Assembly (NCBI RefSeq): GCF_000247695.1
Contig: NW_004624843.1
Location: 2,734,601-2,798,600, forward strand
DNA: 64,000 bases
Origin: Heterocephalus glaber
Lineage: Eukaryota > Chordata > Mammalia > Rodentia > Bathyergidae
Direction: 5' to 3'
This document shows, one piece after another, positions 1 to 9,820 of the stretch. The stretch's first letter is position 1. The number at the start of each line of letters is the position of its first letter. A program made the position numbers and the translations under genes. The notes beneath the pieces were generated by a model. That model worked only from the letters and a program-made list of their open reading frames with translations. It did no database searches and was not told where the DNA came from.

Positions 1-38
1 GCCTGGAAGGCAGTAGGTGTAGTATCATTGATCTTGGC
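1..38 (-). pseudogene. In-frame MAGE-B tail left beyond the TAG stop
   Basis: Reading on past the TAG in the same frame gives AKINDTTPTAFQ, which matches the family continuation AKVN…PSAF(Q/P). The stop is therefore a single substitution (a Leu TTA/TTG or Trp TGG codon to TAG) in an otherwise undamaged tail, not a shifted end. The rest lies off the left edge of the window. Confidence 0.75.
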
Positions 39-1121
39 CTAGAACTCCAGGACTTTCATCTTGCTGGTCTCAGCATAGGCTCTTGGGCCCCACAGGAACT
101 TATACTGGGGAGGATCACTGTAGGGTACCTGGTGGTAGTCCAGGTATCTCAGCTTCACTAGATCACGTGTGATGAGCTTCCTGGGCTCCCCAAAAAGGAA
201 GTGTTTCTTTCCAGCGTATATTTTCATCTTATTCAGAAATTCCCAGATCTCCTCCTCAGTGACGGAATTGCCCTTCATGAAGATCACGCCCAGAAGGTTC
301 ATCAGGAGACCAGTCTTGGGAAATCCCCTTCCACGCTTCAGCATCCCATTGTAGGGGAGATTCATTTTGCTGACAAGGATATAATAATGCTCGGTGCAAT
401 CAACTTCCTTTAAATCCATGCCAAATACCACCTCTATGTTGAAAGAAGCTCTTATCAGGAGCTCTGGGAAGCATTTCTTATACTTTCTCTTGATTATCTT
501 CAACATATCTTTTTTCCTAATAGGGTTTTGCATCTTGTGCATTTCAATGATGTAGTTCACCAACCTGCTGGCCATTTTGGTTAGAGCATCTCTGGGAGAC
601 TGTACAGTGGGGAATGGAGCCTGAGAAGAAAGATACTTTTTCTTACATTTGCATTTGGTTCCTTCATTTGATCTTGGGTTTGAGTTATCTGTAGCTGTCG
701 TAGCAGAAACTGCTCTCTGAGAGCCCTGTGGAGGATTTTGTGATTGAGAAGCAGAATCTGTACAAGGGATAATGACCAAAGGAGGAGCAGATGAAGACCA
801 AAAAATGTTCTTCTTGGTAGCAGGAGCCAGAGCTTCCAGGAGGACCTGGGTCTTCCCTTCTACTGGGCAGGGCTTCTTAGGAGCTGGAGCTTCGTGGAAA
901 ACTTGGTGCTTCTTAGGAACCGTAGCTTCCTGGAGGACCTGGGTCTCCTCTTGGATTGGGCTGGGTTTGTTAGAAACTGGAGCTTCCTGGAGAACTTGGG
1001 TCTTCCCTTGGTCTGGGCAGTGATTCTTAGGAGCCAGAGCTCCCTGGAGGACCTGGGTCTCCTCTTGGCCTGGGCAGTGCTCTTTAGGAGCCGGACGCTT
1101 TCGCTTTTGCGTCCGAGGCAT
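39..1121 (-). CDS. MAGE-B family protein, 360 aa, C-terminally truncated
   Basis: Members of this family are X-linked, usually germline-restricted proteins whose MAGE homology domain binds RING-type E3 ubiquitin ligases; that role is family knowledge, not shown here. I chose the ATG at 1121 because its start MPRTQKRK resembles the MPRGQKSK start of MAGE-B proteins. The same frame extends upstream to a GTG at 1298, but that part is GC-rich and unlike MAGE. Residues 11-100 are a 19-residue tandem repeat. Residues 101-180 are a Ser/Thr/Lys-rich linker. Residues about 183-360 are the MAGE domain, with landmarks FPKTGLLMNLLGVIFMKGN, EEEIWEFLNKM, HFLFGEPRKLITRDLV and FLWGPRAYAETSKMKVLEF. As usual for MAGE, the coding part has no introns. 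TAG at 39-41 ends it inside the conserved VLEF-(L/W)-AKVN motif, where relatives continue for roughly 30 residues or more. It could be a working short protein or an early pseudogene; apart from this stop the frame is clean. Confidence 0.88.
   Translation of the reverse strand: MPRTQKRKRPAPKEHCPGQEETQVLQGALAPKNHCPDQGKTQVLQEAPVSNKPSPIQEETQVLQEATVPKKHQVFHEAPAPKKPCPVEGKTQVLLEALAPATKKNIFWSSSAPPLVIIPCTDSASQSQNPPQGSQRAVSATTATDNSNPRSNEGTKCKCKKKYLSSQAPFPTVQSPRDALTKMASRLVNYIIEMHKMQNPIRKKDMLKIIKRKYKKCFPELLIRASFNIEVVFGMDLKEVDCTEHYYILVSKMNLPYNGMLKRGRGFPKTGLLMNLLGVIFMKGNSVTEEEIWEFLNKMKIYAGKKHFLFGEPRKLITRDLVKLRYLDYHQVPYSDPPQYKFLWGPRAYAETSKMKVLEF
822..1091 (-). repeat. Coding 57-bp (19-residue) tandem repeat in MAGE-B N-terminus
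   Basis: Five units carry the pattern APK-x-x-C-P-x-x-x-(E/G)-(E/K)-TQVLQEA. The TQV triplets fall at residues 22, 41, 60 and 91, and a variant QVF falls at 73-75. Spacing is exactly 19 residues except for one unit that has lost 6 residues (18 bp). All length changes are multiples of three, so the frame is kept. Units differ at several positions, so the expansion is not very recent. Confidence 0.85.
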
Positions 1122-1254
1122 AATGGATGTGCAGGAGAGCCCATGAGGCAGGCACCCTTTTGTCCACGGAGTATAGTAGCTATGGTCAGAAGCAGCAGGC
1201 AGCAATGTGGGAAGATGGCAGGAAATGAGGTTACCTGGAGCTGGAGCTGCAGAA

Positions 1255-1312
1255 AGCCAGACGCCGCGCTGCTCGCCCCTCGCGGCTTGCTCGCTCACTC
1301 GCCGCCCACGGT
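1255..1312 (-). promoter_or_regulatory. CpG cluster just upstream of the MAGE-B start
   Basis: About ten CpG dinucleotides fall within roughly 60 bp, in sequence such as CGCCGCGCTGCTCGC, while the surrounding DNA is CpG-poor. It sits 140-190 bp 5' of the MAGE ATG. MAGE genes are classically controlled by promoter CpG methylation, so this is a candidate promoter or first-exon region. I see no convincing TATA box, and the transcription start cannot be fixed. Confidence 0.45.
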
Positions 1313-1363
1313 GTGCTCCAGCAATTTCTGTCTATCCACGTTTTCATAGTGCCAAGAGCCTGA

Positions 1364-1636
1364 TTCACGTTCGCATTGCAGGACAAGCCCTGGTCCACCA
1401 CATTCATGAAACTGATGCCTTGTGAGTTGGCATTGGGCATGAGAGGAAAAATCTGGGAAGCCATTCTGCACTTGGAGCAGCTGGCTAGAATTTCTTTCTA
1501 ACTAGATATGATTGAGCATCATAAAACCATGCAGCAACAAATCCAAGCTTTATGCATCCCCAACTTACTTTACTCTCAGCTAGAACCCAAAAATGTGCTT
1601 GGAGCCTGCAGTGCTTTCAAGTGGAAAGAGGAGTAG
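1364..1636 (+). pseudogene. Broken reading frame of unknown identity
   Basis: This is a plus-strand frame of about 91 codons interrupted by one TAA at 1499-1501 and ending in TAG at 1634-1636. It includes protein-like stretches such as KIWEAILHLEQLARISF before the stop and LDMIEHHKTMQQQIQAL after it. It begins immediately after a TGA. I do not recognise the parent protein. It may be a decayed retrocopy or chance. The opposite strand also has an open frame (1231-1464), so coding direction is unsettled. Confidence 0.2.
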
Positions 1637-3444
1637 GATGGAAACAGGCAGTATCCTTGACCCTCCAGATTAAATATATTACTTTTACAACTTCCACAAA
1701 GCCTCACAAGTACACTGTTAGAGTCCTTCCCAGGGCCATTGAAGGACTCCTGTGCAGGTGGAGACAGGTAAATCTTGTGTCTCATTAGTGTGGTAGTAAA
1801 TTTGTCTTATGTTTCTCATTTGCTGTTAGGAACCCGATTTGTTTTTAGGACAAGATGGTCCCAGGGCCCAGATTTGTGGATTTGCTTTGCCCTTCCGTTT
1901 ACCACCAGGGTTCTCAAAGCACAGTGCATGTAAGAACCACCATATAGGTCTTTGTTTCTGAAATATAAACCTTATGAGTCATTTACAGAGTTCTTTGAAG
2001 GAAGTCATTAAAGGATAACTCCCTGTGTAGTAGAAACTGCATAAGAGCTCCCTTCAAAAAATCAGATCTTTCTACAAATAAGCTATGGAATATACCTTCT
2101 AAAAGAACAGAATTAGAGTAATATATAGAAGAAACAAAAAGGTTGTTTTTGTTAAGAAGCAAAAGGTCTCCCATTATTGATTTTAGAAAAAGGTGAGTAG
2201 TTTTTGCTAATTTTCTATTTAAGGGATGAAGCCACATCTGACCAAAAAAACAATTTCTCAATAAATCTATTATCTGGATAAGTAAAACCTGAACACTCAA
2301 CATGAGATACCAAATTACTCATCAAAATGTTTTATTTCATAAGAAACTAAATACTGTAATTTAAGTTTAATAACATAATATTATAAAATTATTAAAGTCT
2401 ACTTCATTTCCCAGCAAATGAGACGTGAAATAATTCAAGGATCTTTTCCAAGGTCACAGAGTGGGTATTTATCCTCAGCACACCTGCTAATAACAGACAA
2501 AAAATTAGTAATAATTATAGAAGTTTCTCAGACCTCAGCAATTGCCAAAATGGTATCTTCAGTCAGTGGGAAAACTTATTTTACACTGCTCAAATTCAGA
2601 CAGATGCTCGTGGGTCCTGAAATCATAATGACTCACCACTGAAAAAGTTTATTGTGAGAAGTCACTATCCCTATGATACTGCACTGAATTTCACTTATAA
2701 AATTCCTCTGAAAGCAAACCAACTTAGAGGTGATGATTTTGGATCCAAGAATTATTACCTCAGATAAACCCATTAATGAAGTATTTCAGCATAATGGACT
2801 GTATATTTTTCTCTACTTTTAAAAAATCTTTTCTGTTCTTCCTTCCAACCAAGTTGTTTACGTGCACTGATTTTTTTCTATCTAGTTGAAATCATGAACT
2901 TGATTAATTATATTATGACCTTATTAAAGATATAGTCACTGGATTCAGAAAAGAGAAAAAATTTCCAATCCAATCTCTTAATTTAGAGATTAAGAAACTG
3001 AAACAACAGAAATGACTTCCCATGACTGTATTATGAATATGGACTAGAATTTAATTGCTTTGATATTTACTCTGATTTCTCCATTGTGCAGTATTGCTCT
3101 CCTATGTTATGTCAGTCTTCTTAGACTTCCCTTTCATATCATCCTCCTTTCCTCTGCGGTAAAACTGAGACTCCTAAACTTGACATTCAAGGTTCATTCC
3201 AATTTGGTGGAGGTTATTATGCTAATCATGTCCCTTATTATTCCTCAGCATAAATATTCTACTACACTAGTTTGATCCTTCAGCTGCCTTGCTGTCTGTA
3301 TTAGGATTAAGACTAGATAAGAGACAACTACTAGATTGATGAGAATACCATACAAACATAATAATAAAGCAAATATCTTAGCGGTTCATTTTAGTCACCT
3401 CACACAACTTAACAGAAAGAGGACTCATTCATTTTGGCTCCATT
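1637..3444. other. Intergenic, short MIR-like fragments only
   Basis: I see no gene. Around 2400-2470 and 2985-3050 there are weak antisense MIR-like pieces, with text such as CCAAGGTCACAGAG and GATTAAGAAACTGAAACA. The rest is AT-rich unique sequence. Confidence 0.4.
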
Positions 3445-3712
3445 TCAGTCTAAGGTTGGCCAGCTCCAAGGAAGCATCAGCAAGGCAGTGGGGCCAGTGG
3501 AAGAAAAGCTTCTAATGTCATGGTGACCAGGAAGCAGAGAGTCAAGGGGGGGAGGTCTAGGTCATGCCCCTCAGGATCTGCCTCTTCCAACCAGATACTA
3601 CCTCTTAAAAGCAAGTCAGCTACACGGCAGCCATGATTCAATTGGCTTTCCAGAGCTCTGCCTATGAGTGAGTGAGGCTCTGGAGGGACATCTAGATATA
3701 AACCATAATACT
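3445..3712 (-). mobile_element. MaLR-like solo LTR, antisense, 3' part missing
   Basis: On the minus strand this begins TATTATGGTTTATATCTAGA and continues with the same plan as the copies at 9473, 17196 and 53966: a GTTATGG start, a CATGACCTAG-type middle and a CTTCCTGGTCACCATGACAT segment. The right end in this window is the LTR start. The AATAAA-containing end is not clear, so the copy is truncated or diverged. Confidence 0.6.
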
Positions 3713-5020
3713 AGTAAATCTGTTAATTTAGCGAAGGGTATTCCCATAAAGTCCAAAGTAAATGGGCTCTGAGTTAGAGAGTTCTGTAGAGTCATAAAGC
3801 AGAAAATTAGAGGTAAAAATAAAATGTATGAATGGACTGGTATCAATGTCTCATCATTTGTAAAAACCATATGGTGCTGCAAAGGGTGTAGACTCTCAAA
3901 AAAGTAGGTCAAGATTTGTTTGAATGAAAAGTGGAAATAGGCCAGAATTTAATTTCTCATGAACATACCTGGATCTGTATTTAAGGCACCACACTGGATT
4001 AAATGAGATGGGTAGGAGGGTAAATTCTAGATTCAGAGTGCCAGATAATGAATAACCCAGGGCCAGGCTCACTTCACTTAAAAGACACAGCTCAGACAAA
4101 GATAGTACCACCTTCCACTCTGGTCAGTCTAGTGCTGTGTAGTCCCAATCAGCAGGTACTTATTTCCTGGAGGCAGAGAAAGATAATTCTTATTCCCAAT
4201 AGTTCTGGGTTGTCATTAAATATAGCTGGAGTTCGAAGCAAAACAATCTAAACAAACATACACATACGAATATATTAAGTGTGATTGAAATGTACAGCGA
4301 ATGCTTAAATTAAAAACAAATTCTTACCATCAGGTTGTTATTAATCCCTCTCAAAATAGCCCCTGTTGCTCCAAATAAACTTATCCCATCTTTCTTGCAG
4401 TTCTGGACCTCATTTGTGAGTGTCTTTAGGAGGTATGATCAAAAATAAGGCGAATGCTGGAGCTGAGTGCCAACCAGTGGAAAGGCAGCTTGAAAAAAGC
4501 GTGATAGTGCATTCTCAGCCACTGTTCTAACCAGATTTGACACCAGGAAACTTCTGGATCTTCCATAAAATAAAGACAACCATGAAAGGTAAACATTAGA
4601 TAGGACAGGGCAACTAAAGACGTGAAAGAGGACTTCAGAATTGCTTCAGAACATGGCAAAAACAATGGGACGAATGTGTTTGAAGCAAGGAGGTGCACTT
4701 TGAAGGGGATTAATGACAATGTGTCTTTTATCATAACTTTTAAAATTTAAACACATACTGTATTTTTCCATCGCACTTTGTACACACAGAGAAGGCCACA
4801 CACCTACACAACTATGCGTCAATTGTTCCCCTTCTTCCTCTCTGTCTAAATCCTATCCTTTTTTAGGGGGGATTGATACAGTATTTTCTTTGTACACATT
4901 CTTTTCCTTGATTGGTCTTTTTATTGCTCTCTGCATTGTTTTAAAAATCATCCACCCAATTCTTTCAGAAGGGAGATTCAGATCAGAATGGGAAACTAAA
5001 ACTATAAATAGCAAGACAAA
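3713..5020. other. Intergenic, nothing recognised
   Basis: Moderately AT-rich sequence with only short chance frames. I cannot assign it to a repeat family or gene. Confidence 0.4.
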
Positions 5021-5045
5021 ACACACACACACACACACACACACA
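5021..5045. repeat. (AC)n microsatellite
   Basis: Twelve and a half uninterrupted AC units. Confidence 0.95.
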
Positions 5046-5132
5046 GTTTAAATGTGCTGGCTTGTAGCTATAAAAAATAGAGTTCTTTTAAGTTTATCAG
5101 TATCAAGAAGAAAATATAATTTGGGGAATGTT

Positions 5133-5200
5133 TCTATTACTCCTATATGAATACTCCTATATGAATATATATAATACTTCTATTACTCCTATTCATGTAA
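5133..5200. repeat. Short direct repeats ACTCCTATATGAAT
   Basis: The 14-mer ACTCCTATATGAAT occurs twice back to back, followed by an AT-rich stretch and further TTCTATTACTCCTAT copies. This looks like local slippage. Confidence 0.6.
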
Positions 5201-8200
5201 ATCTAGGAGAAATGAGATGAAAACAGAAACTCAAAAGAACAGCTTATTATATAGTGGGCTCTAAATAAAATTACTGCCAAGGAAGAGCAGAATGAAAACA
5301 ATAAGAGATATTTATCAGGTATGTTTATAAATAAGTCTAGAGCACACCAATAAAATGTATTACCTCCAGTTTAAATGGAACTACTGCATGAGTAAAATAT
5401 TATTCTACAGTGGTTCTAGTTAATGTATCTTCTTAATGGTAGCAAATGGAAATATATCAATTAAGTTCCAATAATATCGTTGAAGAAAATGTAAATTTTT
5501 TTCAGACTTACAATGCATTGCTTTTTATATAAAAACAGTGGCTATGCTCTTATATATAACACAGAAGCCTTCATATGTGGAATATTAGAGAGTAATTCAG
5601 ACATGTAAGTATAATGAATAAATATTAAAATTCTTAGGCATCATGTTGCTGTTAGCTTTTAGATCTTTTCCCCTAAGAGTTATTTAAGGAAACAGTCAGT
5701 TTCCTCTGTTACAAAACCACACTTGTGAGCTCTTTGTAAGGACAAAGTTTTCTATTCATCTTTGCACTTAAGCTGCATCTGACTGACTCCCATAGCTGTT
5801 CGTGCTGCTAACAGCGCTTAAAGACACCTCCCTTGCCCTCAAACCAAGCTTAGCCCATGCAAAATTAGTGTGTACAAGATGAGCAATGTCACTCTGCTGC
5901 AGAGAGACCCAACTGAGTATGAAAGGAAGGCGCACACTGAGACATCTGCTTCAGAATGTCTGGACTCCTGGCTTCCAAGTGTAATTGCCAGACATGTGGA
6001 AATATTACCCAAACTAGATTTACTGCCTAGTCTCTCCGCACTGTCTGCTGTACACTCCTTCCACAAGGCCAATCTGTTTCCTAACTTCAGTCTGTCTGGC
6101 GACCAAGCAAAAAGAAAACAAAAAGCTTTAGACAGGTTTTGAATCAAAGGTAAAACTCTCTTCTCCACTGGATCCAAATATAGCAATTTTTAAGAGAAAA
6201 CTGCTATCTTTATAACATATCTTGTTGGACATTATTTGTGGTCCTCTGAACAAGCTGTATTTTCTTCTTTAACAAATGGGTCCACATTAAGGGCTCTTTG
6301 TTGGGTCCCTAAAAAAACAGAATGTCATTTGCATACAGTTAACAGATGTTTCCTCCCAAGAAGACAAGATTGGGAAATAATTCTGAAACTCAATTCATTC
6401 AATGTAGCTTTGAAAATCCTGGCTAATAAGAATCCCGAAAGGATATGCCACTGGTTGTTTATATAAATGGATTTTGTTATAAAACTATGTTTATGAACAA
6501 CCATTCATCTTTTGTTTTCTGCGTACTCAGTTTCAGTTTAACTATTATTTCAGAGGCAAGCATTACAGGCTTCTATTATTTATCTATTTGTGTTGCGATA
6601 AAACTGGGATTCATAAACAGACTGACAATATCCATGTCAAGCTTTCTTTATTATCTTGGTTCAGCTTTACTTCAGAAGTTGAAAATAAAATATGAAAGTG
6701 AAATATTTTCTCCTAATGGTCATTGTTTAATCCTCATCTTTCTGGCAGAGATCATTTTTGTTCTGAGTCTTTTATTCTGGGAATTATGAGCAAAAATTTT
6801 CCTAACATTCTTGGATTTGTTTTCACTTTTGTAAACTACCATAATGCTCAAAGTCAGCAAGTCCCAAAGCAATAAGGAACAATGGGTATAGGACATTGCC
6901 CTGTGGATCCATTTCTCAGGACTCTATGTGATTTGCTTTTTTAACAACCTAATAAACTACATTGTACAAAACCTAGCAAACCCAGATATGAAAACTGATT
7001 ATAGAACTAAGTAACCATCCTACAACTACCTTTGCCATTGTGGCTCTGGCCCTTTTATAAAAAAATCATAGAATAAGATCCTTAGTTGAAATTGATTTTT
7101 TATGTTCAAGTGGCTTTTCAGGAGGGTCTCAACTCTGGAAATCACCCAATGTTCAATTGGTTCATTAAGTAGGAGGTTAACATTTTCTATAAACAAAAAA
7201 TAGAAACCATTTTGTACTCAGCTGAAAGTTTTAGCTCATAAATAATGTTCCTTCTATCAATGTCTGAACTCTGTGAGGAAATAATCATCTTTTTCAAGCT
7301 GCACAGTGAAGAGCAGAAGGCTCTGAGATGAGTTAGTTCATGGTCATGTGCTTCCATCAAAGAAGATCAAAACTGTAAAGTATTTCAACACGATCTTTTG
7401 CTAAGCCCCTCACCACCTTGGTAGAAGCAAAATGGTAACAAAGGTGATGTTCATGGACAAAGAAGGCTCCAGTCCTTCAGCTGGAATCTAACCCACAGGA
7501 ATTCAAATGACTGAAGTGGGATTTGAAGCCACCTCTACATGCTCAGAGAGCCTGACTCTGAATGTGGAGGAAAAAAAAAAAAGGAGGATTGTTCCAATCA
7601 GATGAGTTTAATATGGATAAAGGCTAGTATTATAATCAATCAAGAATGAAAAGAGAAGAAAAGCCAGGTGAACGGCCTCATGATCAGGCAAAAGTGGACT
7701 GACTTTTGAATAACAGGTGATAGAATGCCTAATGGTTCCTCCAGAGGGATTTCTTAGCCAGTTTTCTTTTTTTATGTAGTAGTCACTGTAAGTCCTCTCC
7801 TGCTTCTTCTCACAAAATATGCATCAAAATACACTACTTGCTAATTTTTTGAAAAAAATATGAATGTATGTGTGTAGGCATTGTGTGGCTGGGAGTGTTG
7901 GGTTAGGATGATACAGTAATGAATCTTATTTCAACTTTGTCTTAAAGGCTGTCCTTAGAAGGAAAGTCACAAGAGAGTTAAAGTGAATATAATAATAATT
8001 TATCAATAGCAATATTTTCAGTGATTGGTTATGGTAAGAGATATGCTTGGCTCTCACAATAAATAGATCACTAATAAGGCCCTGCCCTATACCACTTTTA
8101 AAGATTGAGAGAAATTCCATATAATTTAAATGGAGAGATTTAGAAATGATATTATGAGAGAGTGGGTACCTGGAGAGGAGAGTATGGCTAATTAGTGTTT

Positions 8201-8388
8201 TAGGCCATAATAAGCATTTTTATTGTTTCTTATTTTAATTTTTAATAAAATATAAATTATTGAGTACAATGTTATATTTTGATATATGTTTACAGAGAGA
8301 TGTGATTAAATTTTTTTAATTTAAAAAGAGAAATAGAGATGCTGATCAAAGTGTTCGAAGTGTCATTCAGAGAGAAGAAATACTAACA
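5201..8388. other. Intergenic, largely unique sequence
   Basis: I see no gene. The part at 5680-6190 is more balanced in base composition and does not resemble any repeat I know. A plus-strand frame at 6445-6789 is hydrophobic but AT-driven and has no recognisable family. A 14-bp A run lies near 7568-7581. Confidence 0.35.
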
Positions 8389-8470
8389 TTTTTTTCCAGT
8401 ACAGGGGATCAAATTCAGGGCCTTCCACTTGCCAGGCAGGCATGGTCCCACTGAGCTAAATCCCCAGCCC
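8389..8470 (-). mobile_element. ID-type SINE, antisense
   Basis: Read on the minus strand it starts GGGCTGGGGATTTAGCTCAG, an A-box-like tRNA start, and ends …CCCCTGTACTGG followed by an A run. This is a tRNA-derived rodent ID element of about 75 bp plus tail. The B box is diverged (TGAATTTGATCC). Confidence 0.8.
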
Positions 8471-8544
8471 TAATTAACTTTAACTGGGGGAGGATTAGGA
8501 TTATTTTAACATTTTTTAAAATTACTAGAAGTAAAATATAAAAA

Positions 8545-8910
8545 ATTTGTTGGTAACGGAAATATTAAAAGAAAGAGATTAGTTAGGAAGGAATAAAATG
8601 TGGATGGTCGTCTCAGCTAGGCTGGGAGGATTTCAGGTAGAATGAAGCAGATGTATTTAAGATGAGACAGGGCTTAGTAATTTTGGGTAGAGGGAAATAG
8701 TGAGAGAGATGAAGAAACAAAGATGATGTTAAAGGTTTGACTTTGACCACATAGCAGAATCAACTGAAAAATGAAGACAGAAAAACTGTCTAGGAGACTA
8801 TCACTGGGGGGATAGTTATTTTTAAAGTGAGGTATAGACACTTGATACATTGTTTTGATATTCAAAACAATATCAATAAAGATATACATTTGGGAGTCAT
8901 GGCTACTCAG
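8545..8910 (+). repeat. Fragment of an ancient long interspersed repeat
   Basis: Features such as GAGAGAGATGAAGAAACAAAGATGATG and, near the end, TTTGGGAGTCATGGC match the text of a widespread old mammalian repeat. Other pieces lie at 16440, 20990, 21640 and 27325. I recognise the pattern from other mammalian genomes but cannot name the family with certainty. Confidence 0.4.
8849..8871. repeat. Perfect inverted repeat, 10-bp arms, 3-nt loop
   Basis: ATTGTTTTGA and TCAAAACAAT flank the loop TAT. It lies in AT-rich repeat-derived DNA, so it may be incidental. Confidence 0.8.
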
Positions 8911-9184
8911 TGTTCACTCTCCTCTTTTCTATTGCTAATAAGACTTTAATTTTGTTCAAAGAGCTAATTTGCTGAACTAAAAATCCACTCCATATCAGTA
9001 TCCCCTAACATAGCACATTGGCTCCATGGTTCTGTAGGTTCCAATGAAAACTAAGAAAGTATGCTTCGAGAAAGTGTAGGGAAAATCTTTGCTTTCATGG
9101 AAGAAATGGACTCTCTGGCTCATGTCCCATTTCTTTCCTCCTTGTGTCAAGTACTGCACGTCTGTGTAGCCCAGACTTATATAT

Positions 9185-9472
9185 TTAAATCATATTCCAG
9201 GCCCTGCCACCAAGGTAATGATATTAGGAAGTATGGCCTTTGGGATGTGATTAGATCACGGTAATAAAGATCTTATGAATGGGATCAGTGTGTTATAAAA
9301 GGAACCCTGTTCAACTCTCTTGCCTTCTCTCCACCATGTAACAGTAGTTTGCAACCTGGAAGAGGTGACTTACCAAATCTGACCATACTGGGACCCTGAT
9401 CTCAGACTTTCAGCCTGAAAAGCTATGAAAGATACATGGTTTTTAGTTATAAACTATCCAGTCTATATTAAA
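9185..9472 (+). mobile_element. MaLR (MLT1/MST-like) solo LTR
   Basis: Shows the MaLR plan in order: GTATGGCCTTTGGGATGTGATTAG, a short TATAAAAGGAACCC-like segment, CTCTCCACCATGTAA, and a terminal ACTATCCAGTCTATATTA. This is an old solo LTR of the ERVL-MaLR class. Confidence 0.65.
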
Positions 9473-9820
9473 TACTTTCCTGTCACTGAGGCAAAATACC
9501 TGACACCCACAATTTAAAGGAGGAGAGATTTATTTTGACTTACAGTTTCAGTGGGGTCAGTCCTTGTTCATTGGGCTCTGTGGCAGAGGAAAACTGCTCA
9601 TCTCATGACAGCCAGGAAACAGAGAGAGAGCCATGGACAAGAATACCCCATTCCAGGTCACACCTTCAGTGATCCACCTGCTAACAGCTCATTTAGCTAT
9701 GAACTCATCAAAGGACTGATCCACTGCTGAATATAGTCCTTCCATGATCCAATAATCTTCCAAAAGCTCCACTTTTGAACATGGGACTTTTGGGGACATT
9801 TTAGATTTAAACCATAACAT
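9473..9820 (-). mobile_element. MaLR-like solo LTR, antisense, nearly complete
   Basis: On the minus strand it starts TGTTATGGTTTAAATCTAAA, runs through GGATCATGGAAGGAC and CATGAGATGAGCAG, and has AATAAATCTCTCC shortly before GGTGTCAGGTATTTTGCCTCAG. The terminal TG, the internal AATAAA and the length of about 350 bp fit an LTR. It abuts the sense-oriented MaLR LTR on its left. Confidence 0.7.

Noticed and set aside
1122..1298. Extending the MAGE protein upstream to a 419-residue form
   Set aside because: The upstream start is GTG, the sequence is GC-rich and not MAGE-like, and MPRTQKRK matches the family start.
6445..6789. 114-codon hydrophobic frame that looks like membrane segments
   Set aside because: Hydrophobicity follows from T-rich sequence; there is no conserved motif, promoter or splice context.
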